In this document: piece by piece, positions 8,614 to 17,232 of the stretch
How the letters are laid out: every line of letters starts with the position of its first letter
Position numbering within the stretch: the stretch's first letter is position 1
NCBI GenBank assembly: GCA_041499965.1
Contig: JBGQLG010000006.1
Coordinates: 1-64,000, forward strand
DNA length: 64,000 nt
DNA from: AR5 sp041499965
Lineage (GTDB): Bacteria > Methylomirabilota > Methylomirabilia > Rokubacteriales > CSP1-6
Direction: 5' to 3'
The notes under the pieces: model-generated
What the model was told of the DNA's origin: nothing
What the model saw: only the letters and a program-made list of their open reading frames with translations
Databases searched by the model: none
Made by a program: the position numbers and the translations under genes

Positions 8614-9150
8614 GTGGCGGAAGCGAAGATCGATCCCAGCGTGCTGGAATTGAACGACCGTGTCGTCTCCATCAACCGGGTGGCCAAGGTCGTCAAGGGC
8701 GGGCGGCGGTTCTCGTTCACGGCGCTGGTCGTCGTGGGCGACGGCCGTGGCCACGTCGGCGTCGGCCTCGGCAAGGCCCACGAGGTGCCGGAGGCGATCC
8801 GCAAGGCGGTCGAGCACGCCAAGAAGGACATCATCTTCGTCGCGCTCAAGGAGACGACGATCCCCTTCGAGATCACCGGGCACTTCGGCGCCGGCCGGGT
8901 CTTCCTCAAGCCGGCCGCTCAAGGCACCGGGGTCATCGCGGGCGGTGCCGTGCGTCCGGTGCTCGAGGCCGCCGGGGTGCAGGACATCCTGACGAAGACG
9001 CTGGGGACGAACAATCCCCACAACGTCCTGAAGGCCACCATCGACGCGCTCAGGCGGATCAAGCGGCTGCAGGACCTGCACGCGGCGCGCCGGCGCGGCA
9101 ATGACGGCAACCTGGCAGAGGAGACGGTCGGTGCCAGACAAGAGGCTTAG
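8614..9150 (+). CDS. rpsE: 30S ribosomal protein S5
   Basis: This 178-residue protein is S5, part of the mRNA entry tunnel and the decoding fidelity network. It shows LNDRVVSINRVAKVVKGGRRF, GDGRGHVGVGLGKA and GTGVIAGGAVRPVLE. The start is GTG 8614 with AGGAG at 8602-8606, a clear ribosome-binding site that would restart translation after the palindromic gap. The end overlaps rpmD by 20 bases. Confidence 0.97.
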   Translation: MAEAKIDPSVLELNDRVVSINRVAKVVKGGRRFSFTALVVVGDGRGHVGVGLGKAHEVPEAIRKAVEHAKKDIIFVALKETTIPFEITGHFGAGRVFLKPAAQGTGVIAGGAVRPVLEAAGVQDILTKTLGTNNPHNVLKATIDALRRIKRLQDLHAARRRGNDGNLAEETVGARQEA

Positions 9151-9319
9151 AATCACTCTCGTGAAGAGCATCATCGGCCTCAGCCCCAAGCAGGAGGGGA
9201 CGGTCAAGGCCCTCGGGCTGCGGCGGATGTGGCAGCAGGTGAGCCACGACGACACCCCGGTGATCCGCGGCATGATCGCCAAGGTGCCGCACGTGCTGCG
9301 GGTCAGCCATGAAGCTTGA
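9131..9319 (+). CDS. rpmD: 50S ribosomal protein L30
   Basis: This 62-residue protein is L30: LRITLVKSIIGL at the N-terminus, GLRRMWQQVSHDDTPVIRGMI in the middle. The start GTG 9131 lies within the end of rpsE and gives the standard length of about 60; the frame is open further back only in rpsE. The end overlaps rplO by 11 bases. Confidence 0.94.
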   Translation: MPDKRLRITLVKSIIGLSPKQEGTVKALGLRRMWQQVSHDDTPVIRGMIAKVPHVLRVSHEA

Positions 9320-9782
9320 CGATCTGCGTCCCGCCCTCGGCGCCGTCACCCGTCGCAAGCGGGTGGGCCGCGGACCAGGCTCCGGTCACGGCAAGACCTC
9401 GACCAAAGGCCACAAGGGCCAGAATGCCCGCTCGGGCGGGGGCAAGACCAGCGGCTTCGAGGGCGGCCAGATGCCGCTCTACCGCCGCCTGCCCAAGCGC
9501 GGCTTCCTGCCCTACGGCGGCAAGACGAAGTACGCGGTCGTGAACCTCGAGTCGCTGGGCGTCTTCGCGGCGGGCAGCGTCGTGGATCCCGAGGGCCTCG
9601 TGAAGGCTGGCCTCGTCAAGCGGGGCGCGCGGGGGCGTGTGAAGCTGCTCGGTGAGGGTGAGGTGGCGCACGCCCTCACGGTGCGCGTGCACGCCGTGAG
9701 CCAGGCCGCGCGGACGAAGATCGAGGGCCAGGGCGGCCGCATCGAGGTGTTGCCCGAGAAGGAGAAGGCGGCGGCTTCGTGA
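9309..9782 (+). CDS. rplO: 50S ribosomal protein L15
   Basis: This 157-residue protein is L15, a late-assembly 50S protein. It has the N-terminal KRVGRGPGSGHGKTSTKGHKGQ-type glycine/basic region, then GGQMPLYRRLPKRGF. Length is close to the usual 144-150. The stop overlaps the GTG of secY. Confidence 0.97.
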   Translation: MKLDDLRPALGAVTRRKRVGRGPGSGHGKTSTKGHKGQNARSGGGKTSGFEGGQMPLYRRLPKRGFLPYGGKTKYAVVNLESLGVFAAGSVVDPEGLVKAGLVKRGARGRVKLLGEGEVAHALTVRVHAVSQAARTKIEGQGGRIEVLPEKEKAAAS

Positions 9783-11110
9783 TCGAAAGCCTGCAGTCGT
9801 TCCAGAACATCTTCAAGATCCCCGAGCTGAAGCGTCGGGTGATCTTCACCGCCATCCTGCTCATCGCCTACCGGATCGGGGCCCACGTGCCCACCCCCGG
9901 GATCGATGGGCACGCCCTCGCCCAGTTCTTCGACCAGGCGCAGGGCACGCTCCTCGGCATGGTGGACCTGTTCTCGGGCGGCAATCTCCGGCGGCTGTCG
10001 ATCTTCGCGCTCGGCATCATGCCCTACATCTCGGCGTCGATCATCCTGCAGCTGCTCACGGTCGTCATCCCGGGCCTGGAGCGGCTGGCCAAGGAAGGCG
10101 AGGCCGGGCGCAAGAAGATCACCCAGTACACCCGCTACGGCACCATCGCGCTGTCGCTCGTGCAGTCGCTCGGCATCGCCTACGGGCTCGAGGGCATGCC
10201 GACGCCGAGCGGGGTGGGCATCGTGCCGCACCCGGGCTGGGGCTTCCGGCTGCTCACGATGGTCACGCTCACCGCCGGCACCGCGCTGATCATGTGGCTC
10301 GGCGAGCAGATCTCCGAGAAGGGCATCGGCAACGGCATCTCGATGATCATCTTCGCCGGCATCGTGGTGCGGCTGCCCTCGGCCATCCAGGCCTCCTACA
10401 CGCTCATCACGACCGGCGAGATGAAGCCGTTCGTGTTCATCGCCATCCTGGTCCTGATGGTCGCGGTGACCGCGGCGGTCGTCCTCATGCAGGAGGGCCA
10501 GCGCAAGATCCCCGTGCAGTACGCCAAGCGGGTGGTGGGCCGGCGCGTCTACGGCGGGCAGTCCACCCACATCCCGCTCCGGATCAACACGGCCGGCGTC
10601 ATCCCCGTCATCTTCGCCTCCTCGCTGATCCTGTTCCCGGCCACCCTCACGCGCTTCATGCCCTACGGCTTCATGCAGTCGGTGGCCGACGCGCTGAGCC
10701 CGGGCCGGATGACCTACACCGTGCTGTACATGGGGCTCATCGTCTTCTTCGCGTACTTCTACACGGCGATCGTGTTCAACCCGGTCGACCTGTCGGACAA
10801 CATGAAGAAGTACGGCGGCTTCATCCCCGGGGTGCGACCGGGCAAGAAGACGGCCGAGTACATCGACCACGTGCTGACCCGGATCACCCTGCCGGGCGCC
10901 CTGTTCCTGGCCGTCATCTCGGTGCTGCCCGACCTGCTCATCCGCCTGGTCAACGTGCCGTTCTACTTCGGCGGGACCAGTCTGCTCATCGTCGTCGGCG
11001 TCGCGCTGGACACCGTGCGCCAGATGGAATCGCACCTGCTCATGCGCAACTACGAGGGCTTCCTCAAGCGGTCCAAGTCGCGCTCGGGCGCCTTCGCCCG
11101 GAGGAGCTGA
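9779..11110 (+). CDS. secY: Preprotein translocase subunit SecY
   Basis: This 443-residue inner-membrane protein is the channel of the Sec translocon. About ten hydrophobic segments are visible. Signature stretches include RIGAHVPTPGID in the first segment, FALGIMPYISASIILQLL, GNGISMIIFAGIV, and the cytosolic loop GGQSTHIPLRINTAGVIPVIFASS. It starts with GTG 9779, overlapping the rplO stop (GTGA), and sits in the standard rplO-secY-adk-map order. Length and motifs are complete. Confidence 0.98.
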   Translation: MIESLQSFQNIFKIPELKRRVIFTAILLIAYRIGAHVPTPGIDGHALAQFFDQAQGTLLGMVDLFSGGNLRRLSIFALGIMPYISASIILQLLTVVIPGLERLAKEGEAGRKKITQYTRYGTIALSLVQSLGIAYGLEGMPTPSGVGIVPHPGWGFRLLTMVTLTAGTALIMWLGEQISEKGIGNGISMIIFAGIVVRLPSAIQASYTLITTGEMKPFVFIAILVLMVAVTAAVVLMQEGQRKIPVQYAKRVVGRRVYGGQSTHIPLRINTAGVIPVIFASSLILFPATLTRFMPYGFMQSVADALSPGRMTYTVLYMGLIVFFAYFYTAIVFNPVDLSDNMKKYGGFIPGVRPGKKTAEYIDHVLTRITLPGALFLAVISVLPDLLIRLVNVPFYFGGTSLLIVVGVALDTVRQMESHLLMRNYEGFLKRSKSRSGAFARRS

Positions 11111-11113
11111 CGG

Positions 11114-11764
11114 GTGCGGCTGATCTTCCTCGGCCCCCCCGGCGCTGGCAAGGGCACCCAGGCCCGCGAGCTGGCGCGCGAGTGGGGCGTGCCCCAGGTC
11201 GCCACCGGGGAGATGCTGCGCGAGGCGGTGGCGGCCGGTACCCCGCTCGGGCGCGAGGCCAAGCGCATCATGGGGACGGGCGCGCTCGTTCCCGACGACG
11301 TGATCGTGGGGCTGATCGCCGAGCGCCTCCGCCAGCCCGACGCCGCCGGCGGCTTCATCCTCGACGGCTTCCCACGCACCATCGGCCAGGCCGAGGCGCT
11401 GGGCCGCCTGCTGAAGGACCTCGGCCAGAAGCTCGACGGCGTGGTGTACTTCCAGGTCGCCGAGCCGGAGCTGCTCCGGCGACTGACCGGCCGCCGGCTC
11501 TGCCGCCAGTGCCAGACCGCGTTCCATATGGTATCGGCCCCGCCGCGGCGTGAGGGGATCTGCGATCACTGCGGCGGCCCGCTTTACCAGCGGGACGACG
11601 ACAGCGAGGCCACCGTGCGCAACCGTCTGCGCGTCTACGAGCAGCAGACGGCGCCGTTGCTCGACTACTACCGCCACCGCGGCCTGCTGACCCCGATCGA
11701 CGGCGTCGGCCCGGTCGATGCCATCCGCGCGGCGATCCGTCGCGCCGCCACGGAGACCCGGTGA
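11114..11764 (+). CDS. adk: Adenylate kinase, zinc-LID type
   Basis: This 216-residue enzyme interconverts ATP, AMP and ADP. The P-loop GPPGAGKGT is at residues 7-15 and DGFPRT at 84-89. The LID carries four cysteines, C130, C133, C150 and C153, so it is the zinc-containing LID form. The start is GTG 11114, three bases after secY. The end overlaps map by GTGA. Confidence 0.98.
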   Translation: MRLIFLGPPGAGKGTQARELAREWGVPQVATGEMLREAVAAGTPLGREAKRIMGTGALVPDDVIVGLIAERLRQPDAAGGFILDGFPRTIGQAEALGRLLKDLGQKLDGVVYFQVAEPELLRRLTGRRLCRQCQTAFHMVSAPPRREGICDHCGGPLYQRDDDSEATVRNRLRVYEQQTAPLLDYYRHRGLLTPIDGVGPVDAIRAAIRRAATETR

Positions 11765-12534
11765 TCGAGCTGAAGTCGGCGCGGGAGATCGGGCTCATGC
11801 GGCGGGCCGGCCACATCCTGGCCGACGTCGTGGAGCGGCTCCGGGTCGGCGTGAAGCCGGGAATGTCGACGCTGGAGATCGACGAGGACATCGAGGAGTT
11901 CATCCGGGCCCAGGGGGCCAAGCCGGCCTTCAAGGGCTACCGGGGATTCCCGGCGACCGTCTGCATCTCGATCAACGAGGAGGTCGTGCACGGGATTCCC
12001 TCGGCCCAGCGCCGCGTGAAGGAGGGGGACATCGTCGGTCTGGACCTCGGGTGTATCGTCGAGGGGTACTACGCCGATTGCGCGTTCACCCTCGCGGTCG
12101 GAGCCGTGCCGCCACGGGTCCAGGAGCTGCTCGACGCCACCCGCCAGAGCCTGGAGGCCGGCATCGTGGAGTGCTCCCCGGGCCGGCGGCTGTCCGACGT
12201 CTCGCACGCCATCCAGGTGCACGTCGAGAAGCACGGGTTCTCGGTCGTGCGCGCCTTCGTCGGCCACGGGATCGGGCGTGCCCTGCACGAGGAGCCCCAG
12301 GTGCCGAACTTCGGCGACCCGGGCCGCGGGCCCCAGCTCAAGCCAGGCATGGTGCTGGCCATCGAGCCCATGGTCACCATGGGGAGCTGGGAGGTCCGGA
12401 TCCTCGACGACGGTTGGACGGCGGTGACGAAGGACGGCAGCCTCGCCGCCCACTTCGAGCACACGATCGCGGTGACGGAGGCGGGTCCCGAGGTGCTGAC
12501 GCGCAAGAGCGGAGGCGCGGCCCAGGCCGCCTGA
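11761..12534 (+). CDS. map: Methionine aminopeptidase, type I
   Basis: This 257-residue enzyme removes the initiator methionine from new proteins. The five metal ligands of the pita-bread fold can be placed at D95, D106, H169, E202 and E233, within GLDLGCIVEGYYAD, FVGHGIG, IEPMV and FEHTIAV. The first residues IELKSAREIGLMRRAG are typical. It starts with GTG, overlapping adk, and is followed by infA. Confidence 0.98.
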   Translation: MIELKSAREIGLMRRAGHILADVVERLRVGVKPGMSTLEIDEDIEEFIRAQGAKPAFKGYRGFPATVCISINEEVVHGIPSAQRRVKEGDIVGLDLGCIVEGYYADCAFTLAVGAVPPRVQELLDATRQSLEAGIVECSPGRRLSDVSHAIQVHVEKHGFSVVRAFVGHGIGRALHEEPQVPNFGDPGRGPQLKPGMVLAIEPMVTMGSWEVRILDDGWTAVTKDGSLAAHFEHTIAVTEAGPEVLTRKSGGAAQAA

Positions 12535-12544
12535 GAACACGGAC

Positions 12545-12763
12545 ATGCCAAAAGAAGACGCGATCGAGGTCGAAGGCACCGTGGTGGAGCCGCTGCCGAA
12601 CGCGATGTTTCGCGTCGAGCTGGAGAGCGGCCACCGCGTCCTCGCGCACGTGAGCGGCAAGATGCGGATGAACTTCATCCGGATCCTGCCCGGCGACCGC
12701 GTGAAGGTGGAGCTGTCGCCCTACGACCTCACGCGGGGACGCATCACGTACCGGTTCAAGTAG
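12545..12763 (+). CDS. infA: Translation initiation factor IF-1
   Basis: This 72-residue OB-fold protein is IF-1, which occupies the A site during initiation. The sequence MPKEDAIEVEGTVVE, NAMFRVELESGHRVLAHVSGKM and ILPGDRVKVELSPYDL is diagnostic and the length is standard. It lies between map and rpmJ as usual. Confidence 0.98.
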   Translation: MPKEDAIEVEGTVVEPLPNAMFRVELESGHRVLAHVSGKMRMNFIRILPGDRVKVELSPYDLTRGRITYRFK

Positions 12764-12776
12764 GAGCGAACGAGCG

Positions 12777-12890
12777 ATGAAGGTGAGACCGTCGGTCAAG
12801 CCGCGCTGCGAGCATTGCAAGATCGTCAAGCGCCAGGGCGTCGTGCGGATCATCTGCAAGAACCCGCGGCACAAGCAACGGCAGGGATAA
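12777..12890 (+). CDS. rpmJ: 50S ribosomal protein L36, zinc type
   Basis: This 37-residue protein begins MKVRPSVKPRCEHCK and ends KNPRHKQRQG. The zinc ligands C11, C14, C27 and H32 are all present, so it is the C+ form of L36. ATG 12777 follows infA by 13 bases and the stop TAA is at 12888-12890. Infa-rpmJ-rpsM is the canonical order. Confidence 0.97.
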   Translation: MKVRPSVKPRCEHCKIVKRQGVVRIICKNPRHKQRQG

Positions 12891-12894
12891 ACCT

Positions 12895-12960
12895 CGGAGG
12901 GGGGCTTCGCCCCCCTTCCGAAACCTCCCCCCAGGAGGATGGCGCCGGCAAAGCCGGCGC
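12895..12960 (+). other. Two intergenic hairpins before rpsM
   Basis: The first hairpin (12895-12920) pairs CGGA and a G-run with a C-run and TCCG across a CTTCGC loop. The second (12942-12960) is a perfect 8-base stem, GCGCCGGC-AAA-GCCGGCGC. Neither is followed by a T-run, so they are not classical terminators. They separate rpmJ from rpsM and could pause transcription, protect RNA ends or control S13 translation; this is inference. Confidence 0.6.
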
Positions 12961-12983
12961 TCGAAGAGGACGGAGACAGGGCT

Positions 12984-13400
12984 ATGGCGAGAGTGGCTGG
13001 AGTGGATTTGCCGCGGGAGAAGCGTGGGGAAGTGGCGGTCACGTACATCTATGGGATTGGCCGGGCCACCGCCAACCGGATCCTGGCCAAGGCCAGCGTC
13101 GATCCGGGCAAGCGGGTCAAGGCCTGGAGCGACGAGGAGACCGCCCGCGTGCGCGAGATCATCGAGCGCGAGCTGAAGGTCGAGGGCGACCTGCGCCGCG
13201 AGATCTCCATGAACGTGAAGCGGCTGATGGACGTCGGCTCCTATCGGGGGATCCGGCATCGCCGGGGGCTGCCCGTGCGCGGCCAGCGGACCCACACCAA
13301 CGCGCGGACGCGCAAGGGCCCGCGCAAGGGCGTCATGGTGAAGAAGAAGCCCACCGCGTCCGCCCCCGCCCCGGCGGCACCGAAGAAGGCAGGAGCCTGA
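12984..13400 (+). CDS. rpsM: 30S ribosomal protein S13
   Basis: This 138-residue protein is S13, a 30S head protein at the subunit bridge. It begins MARVAGVDLPREKR and has YIYGIGRATANRIL and RGQRTHTNARTRKGPRK. The last about 17 residues are an extra Ala/Pro/Lys tail. I chose ATG 12984 because MARVAGVDLP is the universal start; an ATG at 12939 would add 15 unrelated residues reading through the hairpin. Confidence 0.97.
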   Translation: MARVAGVDLPREKRGEVAVTYIYGIGRATANRILAKASVDPGKRVKAWSDEETARVREIIERELKVEGDLRREISMNVKRLMDVGSYRGIRHRRGLPVRGQRTHTNARTRKGPRKGVMVKKKPTASAPAPAAPKKAGA

Positions 13401-13403
13401 GGC

Positions 13404-13811
13404 ATGGCTGAGCCCGCGAAGCCCGCTCCCCGCAAGAAGGGTGGCAAGAAGCGCGAGCGCCGCGAGGTCCGCACCGGCATCGCGCACGTGCAGGCCACGT
13501 TCAACAACACGATCGTGACCCTCACCGACAAGATGGGCAACGTCGTGTCGTGGTCCAGCGCCGGCAGCGCCGGCTTCAAGGGCTCACGCAAGAGCACCCC
13601 GTTCGCGGCCCAGACGGCGGCCGAGAACGCCGCCCGCAAGGCGATGGAGTTCGGACTCAAGCAGATCGAGGTCTTCGTGCGCGGGCCCGGGGCGGGGCGG
13701 GAAGCCGCCATCCGCTCGCTGCAGGCGGTCGGGCTCGAGATCAGCGCGATCCGCGACGTCACGCCCATTCCCCACGACGGCTGCCGCCCGCCCAAGCGGC
13801 GGCGGGTGTAG
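13404..13811 (+). CDS. rpsK: 30S ribosomal protein S11
   Basis: This 135-residue protein is S11, in the 30S platform. HVQATFNNTIVTLTDKMGNV, SAGSAGFKGSRKSTPFAAQ and the C-terminal PIPHDGCRPPKRRRV are the family hallmarks. A Lys/Arg-rich N-terminus of about 20 residues is normal for the family. Confidence 0.98.
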   Translation: MAEPAKPAPRKKGGKKRERREVRTGIAHVQATFNNTIVTLTDKMGNVVSWSSAGSAGFKGSRKSTPFAAQTAAENAARKAMEFGLKQIEVFVRGPGAGREAAIRSLQAVGLEISAIRDVTPIPHDGCRPPKRRRV

Positions 13812-13823
13812 AGGAGGACGGCG

Positions 13824-14447
13824 ATGGCACGCTATCGTGATGCCAAGTGCCGGCTGTGCCGCCGTGAGGGCATGAAGCTCTTCCTCAAGGGCGCCCGCTG
13901 CTTCACCGACAAGTGTGCGATCGAGCGGCGGAATTATCCGCCCGGCATGCACGGCCTGCAGCGCGGCAAGCTGACGCCGTACGGCGTACAGCTGCGCGAG
14001 AAGCAGAAGGCCAAGCGGATCTACGGCATCCTCGAGTCCCAGTTCCGCAAGTACTTCCAGTGGGCGGAGCGCCAGAAGGGCGTGACCGGCGAGAACCTGC
14101 TCCGGCTGCTCGAATTGCGGCTGGACAACGTCGTGTACCGCATGGGCTTCGCGGCCTCCCGCCGGGAGTCGCGCCAGATGGTGGCCCACGGCCACTTCCA
14201 GGTGAACGGACGCAAGGCCAACGTGCCGTCGTTCCTCACCAAGGTCGGTGACGTCGTGCAGCTGCGATCGACCTCCAAGCTGGGGCCCCGCGTGGATGAC
14301 AACGCCAACGCCGGCCGCGGCCAAATTCCACAATGGCTGGACGTCGACGTCAACGGCAAGAAGGCTGTCGTCCGGGGCCTGCCGCTCCGGGAGGACATCC
14401 AGATCCCCGTGTCCGAGCAGCTCATCGTCGAGCTGTACAGCAAGTAG
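13824..14447 (+). CDS. rpsD: 30S ribosomal protein S4, zinc type
   Basis: This 207-residue protein is S4, which nucleates 30S assembly. The N-terminal zinc knuckle has C9, C12, C26 and C31. The S4 RNA-binding domain follows with RLDNVVYRMGFA and HFQVNGRKANVPSF. In some bacteria S4 represses the alpha operon. It is placed between rpsK and rpoA, the standard order. Confidence 0.98.
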   Translation: MARYRDAKCRLCRREGMKLFLKGARCFTDKCAIERRNYPPGMHGLQRGKLTPYGVQLREKQKAKRIYGILESQFRKYFQWAERQKGVTGENLLRLLELRLDNVVYRMGFAASRRESRQMVAHGHFQVNGRKANVPSFLTKVGDVVQLRSTSKLGPRVDDNANAGRGQIPQWLDVDVNGKKAVVRGLPLREDIQIPVSEQLIVELYSK

Positions 14448-14463
14448 AGAGGACGGGGAAGGC

Positions 14464-15444
14464 ATGCCACGCATTCCGTTTCAGAAGCCGAAGAAGGTCG
14501 AGTGGGAGATCCTCAGCGACCGCTACGGCCGACTGGTAGCCGAGCCCTTCGAGAAGGGCTACGCGCTCACCGTCGGTAACTCGCTGCGGCGCACGCTGCT
14601 GTCGATCGTGCCGGGCGCGGCCGTGGCGTGGGTGAAGATCGAGGGCGTGAAGCCGAACGACACCAAGATCGCCGGTGTCGTCGAGGGGCTCACCGATGTG
14701 CTGCTGAACCTCAAGAAGCTCGCCATCCAGGTGCCCTCGGACGAGCCGCGGGTGCTGCGCCTGGAGGCCACCGGCCCCAAGGAGGTCAAGGGCGAGGACG
14801 TCCCCGAGACCGGCGCCGAGATCCTCAACCCGGAGGCGCATCTGTTCACGCTGGAGGCCGGCGCCAAGATCACGCTGGAGCTCGGCGTGGGTGTGGGCCG
14901 GCGCTACCAGGCGGCCGATCAACCCGGGGGGGACACCCCGGCCGGCGCCCTGTCGCTGGACGCCGCCTACTCGCCGATCACCCGGGTGTCCTACAACGTC
15001 GAGATGTCCCGCCTGGGCAAGATCACCGATTACGAGAAGCTCGTGCTGGAGGTGTGGACGAACGGTGCCATCAGCCCCGACGACGCACTGACGCGCGCCT
15101 CGACCTTTCTGCGCGATCACTATGCCCCGTTGGCTCCGGCCGGGGCCGACGAGGACGAGGAGGCGGATGCGACCACGGGGGAGGCGTACCTGCGCGATGC
15201 CCTCGGCAAGACGCTGGAAGAGCTGCTGCTGCCGGCGCGGGCCATCAACGCCCTGAAGAGCGCCGAGCTGAACCTCGTCGCCGACCTCGTGCAGAAGACG
15301 GAGCTCGACCTGGCCGACGTCAAGAACCTGGGCGACAAGTCGATCGACGAGATCAAGACCGCCCTGGCCGCCCTGGGCCTGTCCCTCGGCATGCGCATCG
15401 ACCCCAACGTCCTCGGCGCGCTGGGGCGTGGCACTGCGAAGTGA
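14464..15444 (+). CDS. rpoA: DNA-directed RNA polymerase subunit alpha
   Basis: This 326-residue protein is the alpha subunit, which dimerises to start polymerase assembly and carries the C-terminal domain that binds UP elements and activators. The N-terminal domain shows FEKGYALTVGNSLRRTLLSIVPG; an acidic linker with EDEEAD lies near residue 235; the C-terminal domain has RAINALKSAELNLVADL and LGDKSIDEIK. The start ATG 14464 follows rpsD by 16 bases with GAGGACGGGG upstream. The 91-base gap to rplQ contains three loose copies of AAGTGAGC but no clear hairpin of note. Confidence 0.98.
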   Translation: MPRIPFQKPKKVEWEILSDRYGRLVAEPFEKGYALTVGNSLRRTLLSIVPGAAVAWVKIEGVKPNDTKIAGVVEGLTDVLLNLKKLAIQVPSDEPRVLRLEATGPKEVKGEDVPETGAEILNPEAHLFTLEAGAKITLELGVGVGRRYQAADQPGGDTPAGALSLDAAYSPITRVSYNVEMSRLGKITDYEKLVLEVWTNGAISPDDALTRASTFLRDHYAPLAPAGADEDEEADATTGEAYLRDALGKTLEELLLPARAINALKSAELNLVADLVQKTELDLADVKNLGDKSIDEIKTALAALGLSLGMRIDPNVLGALGRGTAK

Positions 15445-15535
15445 GCGCCCCCGGGGCGCGAGCTGAGCCTGAACCGAAGTCTGCAAAGTGAGCGCCGTCG
15501 CGTGAAGTGAGCTCGACAACCATGATGAGGATGCG

Positions 15536-16018
15536 ATGAGGCACCGCAAGGACGGTTACAAGCTCGGCCGGCTCACCCAGCACCGGTGGGCGATGTTCCG
15601 CAATCTCCTGACCGGGCTGTTCCGCCACGAGCGCATCGAGACGACCGAGGCTAAGGCCAAGGCGGTGCGGGGGCTGGCCGACCACATCGTCACGCTGGCC
15701 AAGCGCGAGACCCTGCACGCGCGCCGCCAGGTGCTACAGCTGGTGCCCGACACCGAGGTCGTCCGCCGGATCTTCGACACGATCGCCGCGCGCTTCTCCG
15801 ACCGCAACGGCGGCTACACGCGGCTGATCAAGACCCGGGTGCGCCACGGCGACGCCGCCCCCATGGTGCTGCTCGAGCTGGTCGACCGCCCCGACGCGCC
15901 GAAGGACGGGGACGGCAAGGGCGAGAAGAAGGAAAAGGCTCCGCGGGGCGAGAAGGGCGAGGCGGGGTCGGGCGGCAAGAAGAAGAAGCGCGAGAAGGCC
16001 GCGGCCGCGTCGGCCTGA
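15536..16018 (+). CDS. rplQ: 50S ribosomal protein L17 with basic/acidic C-terminal tail
   Basis: Residues 1-118 are L17: MRHRKDGYKLGRLTQHRWAM, RHERIETTEAKAKAVR and RLIKTRVRHGDAAPM. L17 is at the exit-tunnel rim. The protein has 160 residues, about 40 more than usual, with a Lys/Glu/Gly/Ala-rich tail. It ends the alpha operon and is convergent with the MFS gene, with only five bases between the two stops. Confidence 0.97.
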   Translation: MRHRKDGYKLGRLTQHRWAMFRNLLTGLFRHERIETTEAKAKAVRGLADHIVTLAKRETLHARRQVLQLVPDTEVVRRIFDTIAARFSDRNGGYTRLIKTRVRHGDAAPMVLLELVDRPDAPKDGDGKGEKKEKAPRGEKGEAGSGGKKKKREKAAAASA

Positions 16019-16023
16019 AGGCG

Positions 16024-17232
16024 CTAGGCCAGCTCCCGCTCGCGGTCGATCGCGGGGCCGGCCACGACCGTGGCGGTGGTGACCAGCGCCGCCAGCCCGG
16101 CGAACACCGCCCAGGGCACCGCGTAGGAGTTCCATCGCACGAGCAGCAACCCGAACGTGGCCGGTCCCACCAGCAGCCCCACGACGATCGCCGTGAATGC
16201 GACGCCGCTCAGCAGGCCGGCGGCGCGGCGGCCGCCCACCTCGGCGCTGACGATGAAGAATATCCCCACCCAGCCGTAGGCGCCCACGCCGCTCGCGAAC
16301 GCCAACAGCCCGGCCAGCGCCGGGGCCGACACCGGCCAGACCGCGTAACTGACGAAGATGATCGCGCCGACGGCGCCGGTGAGGGCCAGCCACAGCGACC
16401 GATGGCCGGTGAGCCAGCGGTCGCTGGCGGCGCCCAGCGCCAGGCGGGAGACGGCGCCGCCGGCCTGCGAGCAGGCCACCAGCAGGCCGGCCCCGATGTG
16501 GTCGAAGCCCAGGGCCTGCACCGCGTAGAGCGGCAGGTAGCTGAGCACCGCCGCCTGCACCATCCCGAGCACCAGGCCGCTGGCGAAGAACGCCACCAGC
16601 GCTGGCCGGCCGAGCCACGTCCAGCTTCCCGGCCCCCCAGGCGGCGTCGCGCCCGCGACGAGGCCGGCCGTGGCGCCGCCGCCGAGCGGGTGGAGCGTGC
16701 CCCACGTCAACACCGGGAGCGCCACCACCACGCTGCAGGCCACGATGGCTGCGCGCCACCCGAGCGCGGCGGCGATCGACGGCAACACCAGCGCGGAGGC
16801 GACGCCCCCGAGCGTCAATCCCATCTGCTTGATGCCCATCGCGATCCCGCACTCGCGGACCGGGAACAGGTCGATGATGGCGCGGCCCAGCGCCGGATTG
16901 ACGACGCTCCAGCCGATGCCCGCGACGAACAGGCACGCAAGGAACGCGGGAAAGCTGGGCGACCACGCGGCCACTGCCAGGCCGCAGGCGCCGAGCGCGA
17001 GCCCGCCCAGGAAGCTCGTCCGGACGCCGAGCCGGTCGGCCAGGCGCCCGCCCGGCAGCGAGAAGAAGAGGCCGGCCAGGTAGATCGACGGTACGATGAG
17101 CGCCACCTGCAAGCGCGAGAGGGCGAACCCCTCGACGAGGCTCGGCGACAGCGGCGAGATGCCGAGCATCCCGAAGGCCCCGGCGCCGTACGAGCTCGTG
17201 AGGAGGGCCAGCAGGACCCAGCGGCCATCCAC
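16024..17232 (-). CDS. MFS transporter
   Basis: This 402-residue protein has about 12 hydrophobic segments and the MFS loop motif between segments 2 and 3 (GGRLADRLGVRTSF). A second copy of that motif, SRLALGAASDRWL, follows the middle loop, as in the two-halves structure of the family. The substrate cannot be told. It starts at GTG 17232, directly after the stop of the EthD gene, so the two are probably co-transcribed with the upstream dienelactone-hydrolase-like gene; export or uptake of an aromatic or lactone compound is a guess from these neighbours. Confidence 0.85.
   Translation of the reverse strand: MDGRWVLLALLTSSYGAGAFGMLGISPLSPSLVEGFALSRLQVALIVPSIYLAGLFFSLPGGRLADRLGVRTSFLGGLALGACGLAVAAWSPSFPAFLACLFVAGIGWSVVNPALGRAIIDLFPVRECGIAMGIKQMGLTLGGVASALVLPSIAAALGWRAAIVACSVVVALPVLTWGTLHPLGGGATAGLVAGATPPGGPGSWTWLGRPALVAFFASGLVLGMVQAAVLSYLPLYAVQALGFDHIGAGLLVACSQAGGAVSRLALGAASDRWLTGHRSLWLALTGAVGAIIFVSYAVWPVSAPALAGLLAFASGVGAYGWVGIFFIVSAEVGGRRAAGLLSGVAFTAIVVGLLVGPATFGLLLVRWNSYAVPWAVFAGLAALVTTATVVAGPAIDRERELA

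Noticed and set aside
9512..11677. A very long open frame (over 700 codons) on the minus strand opposite rplO, secY and adk
   Set aside because: It is a high-GC shadow of real genes: Arg/His/Asp/Gly/Ala-rich, no known domain, antisense to strongly recognised proteins. Several similar ones elsewhere were dropped for the same reason.
12939..12983. Upstream ATG extending S13 by 15 residues
   Set aside because: The added residues come from the hairpin sequence and the universal S13 start MARVAGVDLP is at 12984.
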